Below are positions 18,490 to 26,055 of a stretch of 64,000 nucleotides of DNA, in pieces. A model generated the notes under the pieces. That model was given only the letters and a program-made list of their open reading frames with translations. It did not search any database and was not told where the DNA came from. A program made the translations under genes and the position numbers. The first letter of the stretch is position 1. Each line of letters opens with the position of its first letter. This stretch comes from CAZPXZ01 sp965221505 (GTDB lineage Bacteria; Pseudomonadota; Alphaproteobacteria; Rhodobacterales; CAZPXZ01). The DNA lies in assembly GCA_965221505.1 (NCBI GenBank), contig CBDCSI010000001.1, positions 2,604,001 to 2,668,000 on the forward strand. The letters run 5' to 3'.

Positions 18490-20985
18490 TCAGAAGTGCC
18501 AATTCAGACGTGCGCCCACGCTGAATTCGCCGCCGCCCGTCGCGTTGTCCAGCCAATCTGCCGCCAGCCTGGCGCGAACCCGCGGTTCGGGCAGGCCCAG
18601 CTCAGCGCCGGCGCTGTAGCGTCGTCGGCCTGTCTCGCCCCCGTTCAGGTCCAGCTCCAGGAAAGGCGTCAATAGTCCGCCTCCCTCGACGCCGGCGCCC
18701 CACGCGGCGCGCGCAGCCATCGACGCCCGGTCGGCACGCGCGTCCGTCCCGGGGAAAGCGTCGCCGCTCCCGAGCGCGTCCAGGGTTCCGGCCGAAACGC
18801 CCCAGCGGGGGCCGAGCGAAAGCGACAGGCCGCGGCCGCCGACATCGGGCCTCAACGTCGCCTGCAGGCCCGCGCCCCATTCCCGGCGACGGTCGTCGGA
18901 GTGCAGCACGAGCCAATTGCCGGACAGGTCCATGCCGATCCGCGAATCCGGCGAGGCGATCGCGAGGCGCACCGCCGCCTCGAGGCCGGTTCCGGTCTGC
19001 CCGTCGCCGCCGTCCTTCAGGAAAGCGAGCGAAAACCGCGGCGTCAGCCGATGCCCGGACTCGGCATCCGCCAGCATCACGCCTTCGTGAACCGCCTCCA
19101 GTCCGGCTCGCAGCCGCCAGATTTCGACGTCGAGACCCGCGATGACGCTGCCGCTGCCGTCGTCGTCGGTTTCCATTCGCGCCCATCCCGCATCGCCGGT
19201 GACCGACAGCGCGAGGCCGTCGGTCCGTGCCACCGGCCAGCTGCCTCCCGCCAAGGCCAGCAGCATCTCGAGATCGGCGCTCGTCACCCCATTCTGGCTG
19301 TCGCTCGAACGCTCCATCTCGCCGCGACCGATGCCGATCGCGCCGTACAGCGACCGGTTTTGGGCGAGTCGTTGCTGCATATAGCCGTAGACGGAATCGA
19401 GCGAGGTTTCGACCTTGCCCGCGTCCGCCGCAGAACGCCAGTCGGTCTCGGTTCGGCTGCGGGACAGAGCCGCGCCAGCCAGCAGTCCGTCGCCGGTCCG
19501 CGTATCCACTCCGAGCCATCCGGAGACGAGCGAGCCGTCCTGGCTGGCCCCCTGGCGACCGCCCTCGAAGCGGCGCAGATCGCCGCGGCTCCAGATGGTC
19601 CAGGCAGACGGCGAATCGCCTTGCCCTTCGAGCGGAAGCAGGACGGCGCTCCCGGCGAGCAGGGCGTCGGCGTCGAGCCGCCGACCCTCGAGTTCGCCGC
19701 TCGGCGGGACGAGGTCTCCCGATTCGAGAGATACGCTCTCGACCCTGAAGCCGGCGACCTGCACGGTCGCGTCGGAGGTCGCGTCGAAGCGGTCGCGAAC
19801 GACATCCGACGCGCTGCCCAGCGAGGACCGTGCGATATCCGCCAGCGTATCTCTCATCTGCCGACGCGCATCCTGCGAGTCTACGACCGCAATCGCGAAA
19901 GTCAGCGATCCGGCGTCGCCGTCGGCGTCGGTCACCGTGTAGGTGTACGGCGTCGACGGCTTCGTGACGGTCGGCGTGCCGCTGATCGTCCGGGCGTCGG
20001 GGTCGAAGGTCAGTCCAGTGGGCAGCGCCGGCGTCAGCGTATATGCGAGCGGGGCGTCGCCCCCGCTCGCCTCGGGCAGCGTCACGGTCTCGATCGCCTC
20101 GTTCTGCTTCCATGTCCGGTCGGAAACCGTCGTTCCCGGCGCGAATGCCGGAGCGTTCCGCACCACGATCGCGAAGGTCAGCGACTCGGCATCGCCGTCG
20201 GCGTCGGTCACCGTATAGGCGTACGTGATCGAAGCCTGCGCGACGGTCGGCGTGCCGCTGATCGTCCGGGCGTCGGCGTCGAAGGACAGTCCGGTGGGCA
20301 GGTCCGGCGACAGCGAGTATGTGAGCGGGGCGTCGCCGCCGCTCGCCTCGGGCAGCGTCACGGTCTCGATCGCCTCGTTCCGCCTCCATGACCCGTCGTC
20401 GATCGTCGTACCGGAGGGGAAACCCGGAGCCGAGTCGGGCACCAGCGACGCAATCTCGGAAAGACAAGCGTCGCCCGTGTTGAAGGACTGGTTGTTCTGG
20501 GGACTACAGCGGGTGTATACCGCTACGCTCAGATCGTCCTCCGCGCGAAGGCTCGCCGTGTATTTCCCCGGGGACACGTAGACGCAACTCGGATCACCGG
20601 AGCTGATTCGCGTCACGTCGACCTCCAGGCTCCCGCCCGAATTGGTTCCCACGATGGCGTGACCTGCTTCGGGGTCCACATAGCAGTCGGATCCGTCCCC
20701 CACGGTCAGTTCCGGAAAATGCCAGTTCGTGCTGGAACATTGGGTGCCGTCGGCAAAGTCGGCGCGCGGCCATGTTACGTCGATCCGGTATTTGTTCGTC
20801 TCCAACAGAGACACAAAGCTTCCCGTCAGCACGGCCTTGGGATTGACGCCGCCCCCTTCGCTGCCGCCGTCGCCGCATTGCTCCTGGGATTGCGACCAGG
20901 CCGGGCCGGCGGCGATCGAAAAGGCCACAACTGCAGGCCAAAGCAGGGGCCGCAACCCGGACACCCCTCGAAACACGGAAATCAT
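18490..20985 (-). CDS. Autotransporter-like outer-membrane protein with two Ig-like repeats
   Basis: 831 residues from ATG 20985, chosen because AGGAGGGGG lies just upstream and a signal peptide follows (LLWPAVVAFSIAAGPAWSQ). A cysteine-containing N-terminal domain (~residues 30–180) is followed by two tandem He_PIG-type putative Ig repeats of about 92 residues (AIETVTLPEASGGDAPL in both, then TGLxFDxDARTISGTPTV), then a long C-terminal barrel-like region ending in ...RLNWHF. An aromatic last residue is the outer-membrane insertion signal of autotransporter barrels. Likely a surface-exposed or adhesive protein; the ligand is unknown. It sits between secE and nusG, where normally nothing intervenes. 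Confidence 0.8.
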   Translation of the reverse strand: MISVFRGVSGLRPLLWPAVVAFSIAAGPAWSQSQEQCGDGGSEGGGVNPKAVLTGSFVSLLETNKYRIDVTWPRADFADGTQCSSTNWHFPELTVGDGSDCYVDPEAGHAIVGTNSGGSLEVDVTRISSGDPSCVYVSPGKYTASLRAEDDLSVAVYTRCSPQNNQSFNTGDACLSEIASLVPDSAPGFPSGTTIDDGSWRRNEAIETVTLPEASGGDAPLTYSLSPDLPTGLSFDADARTISGTPTVAQASITYAYTVTDADGDAESLTFAIVVRNAPAFAPGTTVSDRTWKQNEAIETVTLPEASGGDAPLAYTLTPALPTGLTFDPDARTISGTPTVTKPSTPYTYTVTDADGDAGSLTFAIAVVDSQDARRQMRDTLADIARSSLGSASDVVRDRFDATSDATVQVAGFRVESVSLESGDLVPPSGELEGRRLDADALLAGSAVLLPLEGQGDSPSAWTIWSRGDLRRFEGGRQGASQDGSLVSGWLGVDTRTGDGLLAGAALSRSRTETDWRSAADAGKVETSLDSVYGYMQQRLAQNRSLYGAIGIGRGEMERSSDSQNGVTSADLEMLLALAGGSWPVARTDGLALSVTGDAGWARMETDDDGSGSVIAGLDVEIWRLRAGLEAVHEGVMLADAESGHRLTPRFSLAFLKDGGDGQTGTGLEAAVRLAIASPDSRIGMDLSGNWLVLHSDDRRREWGAGLQATLRPDVGGRGLSLSLGPRWGVSAGTLDALGSGDAFPGTDARADRASMAARAAWGAGVEGGGLLTPFLELDLNGGETGRRRYSAGAELGLPEPRVRARLAADWLDNATGGGEFSVGARLNWHF
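19886..20440 (-). repeat. Two tandem repeats encoding Ig-like domains
   Basis: Two direct repeats with a period of 276 bp (92 codons). For example, the block cgcctcgttc is at 20371–20380 and again at 20095–20104, with long near-identical runs on either side. The near-identity at DNA level suggests recent duplication or ongoing gene conversion inside the surface-protein gene. Confidence 0.75.
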
Positions 20986-21561
20986 TACACCCCCTCCTGG
21001 AAACTCTGCCGGCGTACCGGTGAAGCGAGCGGTAGCTTGCCATACGGGAAGCGCTTCGTCCAGTCGTTGACGCAAACTCAAATCGTCGTTCCGATTCGTT
21101 CGCATACCGAATTATGGCGAATCACGGATAGTTGCCGGTTTTTTGTCCGGACCGAGGGTCCGGACCCTAGAATTTGTCTAAAAAATCGATTCTCGGTCCG
21201 ATTTATTTGTCGCGTTCTTGAGTCATCGGACCTTCGTTCAACCGGCAACTCCGGCCGGTGCGCAAGTGGTAGAACGATGTCGACGCCCTTGCGGGTGCCG
21301 TCCGCATCGGAGTGTGAAGCTCGATTCGGCGACCGTCTCGCCCTCTGCCCTGCGTCGCCGCTCCGCCGGCCGGCGTACGAACGCCGAGGGTTACCCGGAT
21401 CGCCAGGAAGTGCGGGTCTTCGCCCGTTCCGCAAGAATCCGATTTCGTCGCCCGAGCCCGTGCGGCAAGGCACGGCTACAATTCGCGCAACGAAGTGAGG
21501 GAGGCGATCGGATCGAGGAAGACTCGTGAGTGTGCGCGATCGACTCGTCGGGTATCCGCCC
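20986..21561. other. AT-richer gap between secE and the surface-protein gene
   Basis: 576 bp with no convincing gene. The stretch 21110–21220 is markedly AT-richer than its surroundings and contains the GTCCGGAC palindromes. On the minus strand a CATAAT hexamer lies near 21113, a possible -10 for the surface-protein gene, but no good -35 accompanies it, so an activator-dependent promoter is conceivable. Confidence 0.4.
21145..21168. promoter_or_regulatory. Tandem GTCCGGAC palindromes upstream of the autotransporter-like gene
   Basis: A perfect 14-bp palindrome, AGGGTCCGGACCCT (21155–21168), is adjacent to a second copy of its core, GTCCGGAC (21145–21152). The core repeats with a 13-bp period in an AT-rich region about 160–180 bp upstream of the gene start. 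This looks like a pair of operator sites for an unknown dimeric regulator. Confidence 0.4.
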
Positions 21562-21777
21562 CTACCCGCTGCCGAATCCGATGATCGTCTCGATCCCGAT
21601 TCGCAGCACCTGGTCGACCAGGAACAGGAAGATCATGGCCACGGCCACCATGGCAAACACCATCAGCGTGGTGACGAAGACCTCCTTGCGGGAGGGCCAG
21701 ACGACCCGGCTGGCTTCCGAGCGGACTTCCTGCACGAATTGCGCCGGCGACACGCGCCGCTTCGTCGGTTCAGCCAT
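21562..21777 (-). CDS. secE: Preprotein translocase subunit SecE
   Basis: 71 residues, the short SecE type. The amphipathic helix with EVRSEASRVVWPSRKEVFVT (the conserved W-P-S-R/K-E element) is followed by one transmembrane segment (~residues 37–60). It acts in the SecYEG channel of the inner membrane. Start ATG at 21777; a much longer upstream frame runs through tRNA-Trp and is not real. tRNA-Trp is 57 bp upstream, as in other Proteobacteria, but nusG does not follow. Confidence 0.95.
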   Translation of the reverse strand: MAEPTKRRVSPAQFVQEVRSEASRVVWPSRKEVFVTTLMVFAMVAVAMIFLFLVDQVLRIGIETIIGFGSG

Positions 21778-21833
21778 ACCGGCCCCCACATCCTGGAAAA
21801 CGAACCGCTCGCGCCGGCTTTGCCCGCAGCGCG

Positions 21834-21909
21834 TGGCAGGGGTGGCAGGGCTCGAACCCGCGACCCTCGGTTTTGGAGACCGATGCTCTACCGACTGAGC
21901 TACACCCCT
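21834..21909 (-). tRNA. tRNA-Trp (CCA anticodon)
   Basis: 76 nucleotides including encoded CCA. The acceptor stem AGGGGTG pairs with CACCCCT, discriminator G, and the anticodon loop CTCCAAA gives anticodon CCA. The T-arm GGTTCGAGC is standard. Transcription toward secE is expected from the promoter at 21923–21951. Confidence 0.97.
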
Positions 21910-21922
21910 GCAGCGGCGCCCG

Positions 21923-21951
21923 AGAATACCGGCTCGAGCGGCGTTTGGCAA
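21923..21951 (-). promoter_or_regulatory. Promoter of tRNA-Trp–secE
   Basis: Minus strand: -35 TTGCCA (21951–21946), a 17-base spacer and -10 TATTCT (21928–21923). The predicted start is about seven bases before the 5' end of tRNA-Trp. Confidence 0.6.
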
Positions 21952-22010
21952 CCGCGCCGACACGACGGGAAGACGGGACGACGCGTCCGGCCCGGAGCCG
22001 GGAGCCGGCT

Positions 22011-22039
22011 TTGACAAATCGCCCGTTTCGGAGGATTCT
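22011..22039 (+). promoter_or_regulatory. Candidate promoter of the uracil-DNA glycosylase gene
   Basis: Perfect -35 TTGACA at 22011–22016, a 17-base spacer and a poor -10 GATTCT at 22034–22039. It lies 25 bp before the ATG at 22064 and is divergent from the tRNA-Trp promoter. Confidence 0.45.
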
Positions 22040-22063
22040 GCCGGTCGTCGGATCAGCGCGGGG

Positions 22064-22900
22064 ATGCGAGACGTGTCGAACGATCCGGAGCGCGCGCAGG
22101 ATCTCGCCGCGCTTCGCTGGCAGCTGGAGATCGGCGCGCGGGACGCGGTCGGCGAGACCCCCGTCGAACGGATCGAACAGGGCCGCCGGGAGATCGAGCG
22201 CGGGCAGCGCAGGACGCGCCCAGCCGCGTCCCCGCCGGCAGCCCCGGCCTCGCCGCAACTCGCGCGGCAGGCGGCGGAAGCGGCAAGCGATCTGCCGTCG
22301 CTCCGGGAGGCGATCCAGGCGTTCGAAGGCAGTCCGCTCAAGCGGAGCGCGCGGAACACGGTCGTATCGGACGGCAATCCCGCCGCCCGGGTGATGATCG
22401 TCGGCGAGGCCCCGGGCGCCGAGGAAGACCGCGTGGGCCGTCCGTTCGTCGGTCCGGCCGGCAAGCTCCTGGACCGGGCGCTGGCCGCCATCGGCCTCGA
22501 CCGGACGTCGGAGGATCCCGCAACCGCCGTCTACATCACCAACATCCTCTTCTGGCGCCCGCCCAACAACCGTACGCCGACCCAGGAGGAGATGACGCTC
22601 TTCCTGCCCTTCACCGAGCGGCATATCGCCCTGGTGCGACCGGCTGTACTGTTTCCGCTCGGCAATGTGGCCTGCAAGAGCCTGCTGAGAACCTCGACCG
22701 GAATTACCAAGCTGCGCGGACGGTGGCAGGAATGGCGCTCTGCCGACGGGGAAATCGCCGTGCCGGCGCTGCCCTCGCTCCATCCCGCCTTCCTGCTCAG
22801 GACCGCCAGCGCCAAGAAGCTCTTCTGGGAGGACCTGCAGTCGCTCCGGGACCGCCTCGCACAGGAACGACCGGGCGGAGAAGGCCCCGACCGTGGCTGA
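22064..22900 (+). CDS. Family 4-type uracil-DNA glycosylase
   Basis: 278 residues. The catalytic motif GEAPGAEEDRVGRPFVGPAG (about residues 108–127) and the C-terminal LPSLHPAFLLR are those of family 4/UDGb-type enzymes that excise uracil from DNA. An N-terminal extension (~85 residues, Ala/Pro-rich linker) is usual in alphaproteobacterial members. Only one cysteine is present in the whole protein (VACKSLL), so the four-cysteine [4Fe-4S] site of thermophilic family 4 enzymes cannot form. An alternative GTG start lies a few codons downstream. The stop overlaps the moaB start. Confidence 0.85.
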   Translation: MRDVSNDPERAQDLAALRWQLEIGARDAVGETPVERIEQGRREIERGQRRTRPAASPPAAPASPQLARQAAEAASDLPSLREAIQAFEGSPLKRSARNTVVSDGNPAARVMIVGEAPGAEEDRVGRPFVGPAGKLLDRALAAIGLDRTSEDPATAVYITNILFWRPPNNRTPTQEEMTLFLPFTERHIALVRPAVLFPLGNVACKSLLRTSTGITKLRGRWQEWRSADGEIAVPALPSLHPAFLLRTASAKKLFWEDLQSLRDRLAQERPGGEGPDRG

Positions 22901-23438
22901 GACCGCCGCACCGGAATTCGTCCCCGTGCGAATCGCGCTGCTCACGGTCTCGGACACGCGCAGCCGCGACGACGACCGGTCGGGCGATCTCCTGGCCGCG
23001 CGCATCCGCGAGGCGGGCCACGCGCTGGCGGACCGCGCGATCGTGCCGGACGAGCGGGACCGGATCGCCGACCGGCTGCGGCGGTGGATCTCCGACCCCG
23101 AAATCGACGCGGTGATCTCGACCGGCGGCACCGGCCTCACCGGCCGGGACGTGACCGTCGAGGCGCACCGCTCCGTCTACGAGAAGGAAATCGAGGGATT
23201 CTCCGTCGCCTTCCACATGCTGTCCTGGCGCAAGATCGGCACCTCGACCGTGCAGTCGCGCGCCTGCGCCGGGGTCGCTGGCGGAACCTATCTCTTCGCC
23301 CTGCCCGGCTCCCCCGGCGCCTGCCGCGACGGCTGGGACGGAATTCTCGCGAGCCAGCTGGACAACCGGCACAGGCCGTGCAACTTCGTCGAGATCATGC
23401 CGCGCCTGACCGAGCGCGTCTCGCAGCGCAGCGCGTGA
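22893..23438 (+). CDS. moaB: Molybdenum cofactor biosynthesis protein B
   Basis: 181 residues, GTG start overlapping the uracil-DNA glycosylase stop by 8 bp, which suggests coupling. The MoCF-binding fold is seen in IALLTVSDTRSRDDDRSGDLL, AVISTGGTGLTGRDVTVEA and the late LPGSPGACRDGWDGIL. MoaB-type proteins adenylylate or bind molybdopterin during cofactor assembly; in some bacteria the role is taken by MogA. No other moa gene is in the window. Confidence 0.88.
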   Translation: MAETAAPEFVPVRIALLTVSDTRSRDDDRSGDLLAARIREAGHALADRAIVPDERDRIADRLRRWISDPEIDAVISTGGTGLTGRDVTVEAHRSVYEKEIEGFSVAFHMLSWRKIGTSTVQSRACAGVAGGTYLFALPGSPGACRDGWDGILASQLDNRHRPCNFVEIMPRLTERVSQRSA

Positions 23439-23458
23439 CCCCTCCCTCGAGCGCCGTC

Positions 23459-23474
23459 GGCGCGAATTCGCGCC
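23459..23474. terminator. Palindrome between convergent genes
   Basis: GGCGCGAATTCGCGCC is a perfect 16-bp inverted repeat between the stops of moaB (plus) and the alcohol dehydrogenase (minus). A bidirectional terminator hairpin is possible, but no T-run follows on either side. Confidence 0.3.
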
Positions 23475-24646
23475 TACAGCCGCCCCGCGAGCGACGCCTC
23501 CAGCATCGCGCGCACGCCCGCCTCGTCGAGCGGTACGGGATTGCCGCCCGCCGTCGGATCGTCGAGGGCGAGCCGCGCCACCTCATCGAGATCCTCTTCC
23601 CTTAGGCCGACGTCCGCCGCGGTCGGCGGCACGTCCCACGCTTCCCGGATCGATATTACCCAGTCGAGGAAGCCTTCGAACGTCGCCGGCTCGATGCCCG
23701 CATGCCGGGCGAGGACCGCGACCCGCTCCTCGATCGCGGGGCGATTGAAGGCCAGGACGTAGGGCATGTAGACCGCGTTCAACCGACCGTGATGGCCGCC
23801 GTAGAGCACGCCGGTCGGATGCGAGAGCGCGTGGACGGCACCGAGGCCCTTCTGGAACGCCGTCGCGCCCATCGCGGCGGCGGCGAGCATGGCGCCCCTC
23901 GCCTCGAGATCCGTGCCGTCCGACACCGCGCGCGGCAGGAACGTCCGAACCAGCCGCAGGCCTTCGAGGGCGATTCCGTCCGCCATGGGATGAAACCCCG
24001 GCGCCGAAAAGGCTTCGAGACAATGCGCCAAGGCGTCGAGCCCGGTCCAGGCGGTCAATGCGGGAGGAAGCCCGACCGTGAGCTCCGGGTCCAGGATGGC
24101 GAACCCGGGCAGCAGCGCGGGGTGGAACGCGACGATCTTCCGCCGGAGTTCCGGGTCGGTGATCACCGCCGCCCGACCGACCTCGGATCCCGTGCCGGCC
24201 GTCGTGGGCACCGCGAGGATCGGCGGGATGGCGCTGCCGTCCGCGCGTTTCCAGTTGCTGCCCTTGTCGTCGAAGTCCCGCACCGGGCGCGTCTGGCCCA
24301 GCATGAGGGCGATTCCCTTGCCGGCGTCCAGCGCGCTCCCGCCGCCGAAGGCGACGATCCCGTCCGAATCGTTCTCCCGGTAGGCGGCGATGCCGCGCTC
24401 GACGCAGGGAACGTCGGGGTTCGGAACCACGCCCGCGAACGCGTGCGCCGCAAGACCGGCCGACGCCAGGTCCTGAAGCGCGGCCTTCGCCATGTCGAGT
24501 TCCGCGATCCCCGGATCCACCACGAACAACGGCCGCGACATTCCGAGCGCAGCCGCGCAGCGCGGCAACTCGCGTATGCGCCCGGCGCCGAACCGGACCG
24601 ACGTGGGAAACCCCCAATTGGCGCTCAGGACCGTGTCTACGCCCAT
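23474..24646 (-). CDS. Iron-containing alcohol dehydrogenase
   Basis: 390 residues, group III (Fe-ADH) family, NAD(P)-dependent oxidoreductase. Nucleotide-binding GGGSALDAGKGIA and PTTAGTGSEV are present. The metal-binding region has D and H in WTGLDALAHCLEAF and the histidines of AVHALSHPTGVLYGGHHG. The substrate cannot be read from sequence. It follows the coupled glycosyltransferase genes by 15 bp and could be the last gene of that minus-strand operon. Confidence 0.85.
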   Translation of the reverse strand: MGVDTVLSANWGFPTSVRFGAGRIRELPRCAAALGMSRPLFVVDPGIAELDMAKAALQDLASAGLAAHAFAGVVPNPDVPCVERGIAAYRENDSDGIVAFGGGSALDAGKGIALMLGQTRPVRDFDDKGSNWKRADGSAIPPILAVPTTAGTGSEVGRAAVITDPELRRKIVAFHPALLPGFAILDPELTVGLPPALTAWTGLDALAHCLEAFSAPGFHPMADGIALEGLRLVRTFLPRAVSDGTDLEARGAMLAAAAMGATAFQKGLGAVHALSHPTGVLYGGHHGRLNAVYMPYVLAFNRPAIEERVAVLARHAGIEPATFEGFLDWVISIREAWDVPPTAADVGLREEDLDEVARLALDDPTAGGNPVPLDEAGVRAMLEASLAGRL

Positions 24647-24661
24647 GTCTCGACTCCCTCT

Positions 24662-25348
24662 TCAGACCGTGCCGCGAGCCGGAATTACCGCCCGTCCCGC
24701 CGCACCGCAATCCGCGCCGGGCGCCGAAGCCGGCCTGCCGCTTCCCTTTTGCCGGAGCAGGTCGGCAGCGCGGTCGACGTCGTTCAGCACGTCGACCAGC
24801 GCGATCCGCCCCTCGCCCCGGAGCGCCCGCCGCGTGTCCTCGAGCGCATGGGCGGACGACCAGCGCACGCCCGCGAGCGACCCGGACCGCAGCCGGCGCA
24901 CCGAAGCGCGGTGGCCGATGGCCCAGTAGCCGCCGTCTCCCGACGGCCCCAGCACCACCGAGACGGACCCGAGCGCCCGGAACGCCCGCGCCGCCGCGCC
25001 GGGGCGAACGCCCGGAATGTCGGATCCGATCACCAGCACGGGCCCGGCCCGCATTCCCGACAGGATGCGCTCCATCCGTTCGCCGAGGCTTCCCGCCCCC
25101 TGCGGCAGCGCCCGCACCCCGTCGAGCCAGAACGGACGGGCGCACGCCGCATCCGGCGTCACCGCGATCCACAGGTCCCAGCGCGGGTCACGCCGCAGGC
25201 GGCGGATCACGCGGCGCAGGTTATGGCGGTACCACCAGGCGGCGCGCACGGTGCCGATCTCGCTCGCCAGGCGCGACTTCACCCGCCCCGCGACCGGCTG
25301 GCGCGCCATGACGACGAGCGAAGCCCGCCGGCCGGTCCTGCGCTTCAT
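24662..25348 (-). CDS. TIGR04282-type glycosyltransferase-like protein
   Basis: 228 residues. The core motifs LVVMARQPVAGRVKSRLA near the N-terminus and VLVIGSDIPGVRPG/LGPSGDGGYWAIG in the middle mark the DUF2064/TIGR04282 nucleotidyl/glycosyltransferase group. It normally occurs next to a TIGR04283 glycosyltransferase, as here; the pair is widespread and its product is not established. Start ATG 25348 overlaps the upstream stop by four bases (ATGA). A low-complexity tail (~residues 200–228) follows the core. Confidence 0.8.
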   Translation of the reverse strand: MKRRTGRRASLVVMARQPVAGRVKSRLASEIGTVRAAWWYRHNLRRVIRRLRRDPRWDLWIAVTPDAACARPFWLDGVRALPQGAGSLGERMERILSGMRAGPVLVIGSDIPGVRPGAAARAFRALGSVSVVLGPSGDGGYWAIGHRASVRRLRSGSLAGVRWSSAHALEDTRRALRGEGRIALVDVLNDVDRAADLLRQKGSGRPASAPGADCGAAGRAVIPARGTV

Positions 25349-26055
25349 CCGTGCCGGCCCCGGTAGATCCTGAGTAGCCGCTCCGGCGGCACGCCCAGAA
25401 AGTAGCCCAGGATACAAAGCAGGTTTCGCGCTCCCCGCAAGACCCACCCCTCTCGACGGTATCGCCCGAAGTCCGTGACCGCTTCCGCGTCGAGCGGCCG
25501 CAGCCGCCCTCGTCCCAGCCGGCGAACGACGGCGACGTCTTCCATCAGCGGAACGTCGGGATAACCGCCCACCTCCCGGTAGAGCGCCGCCGGAACGAGC
25601 AGGCCCTGGTCGCCGTAGGGAAGCGCAAACCACCTCGAGCGTGCGTTGGCCCAGCCGGACACCAGTCGGGGACCGAACCCGGACCGGTCGAAGCGCAACC
25701 GGAAGTATCCCGCTTGGGACGGGCGTTCGCGCATGTGAAGCCGCACGGCTTCGGTCCACCCCTCGGCGAGGACGGTGTCGGCGTGCAGGAACAGGAGCCA
25801 GCGGCCCGCCGCCGCATTCGCGCCGGAGGCCAGCTGGGTTCCGCGGCCCGCGCGGGAGACCACCAATTCGGCGCCCGCCTCGTCGGCCAGCGCGTCGATC
25901 CCGTCGCTCGACCCGCCGTCGGCGATGATCAGCTCGCGGACGAGTCCGGCGGAAAGGCCCTGCGCCAGCGCCCCGAGGCAGGGCCCGAGACCCCGGGCGG
26001 CGTTCAGGGTCGGCACGATCACGGACACCGGCGCCCTGCCGTTGCCGCCAGTCAC
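25345..26055 (-). CDS. TIGR04283 family glycosyltransferase (GT2)
   Basis: 236 residues with GTG start at 26055 overlapping the dihydroorotase stop (GTGA). GT2 hallmarks are VSVIVPTLNAA at the N-terminus, ELIIADGGSSDG, and FLHADTVL (the DxD-type region), with MEDVAVVRRL further on. The partner gene downstream is TIGR04282. The C-terminal LLCILGYFLGVPPERLLRIY is a hydrophobic helix that may dock at the membrane. Confidence 0.83.
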   Translation of the reverse strand: MTGGNGRAPVSVIVPTLNAARGLGPCLGALAQGLSAGLVRELIIADGGSSDGIDALADEAGAELVVSRAGRGTQLASGANAAAGRWLLFLHADTVLAEGWTEAVRLHMRERPSQAGYFRLRFDRSGFGPRLVSGWANARSRWFALPYGDQGLLVPAALYREVGGYPDVPLMEDVAVVRRLGRGRLRPLDAEAVTDFGRYRREGWVLRGARNLLCILGYFLGVPPERLLRIYRGRHG

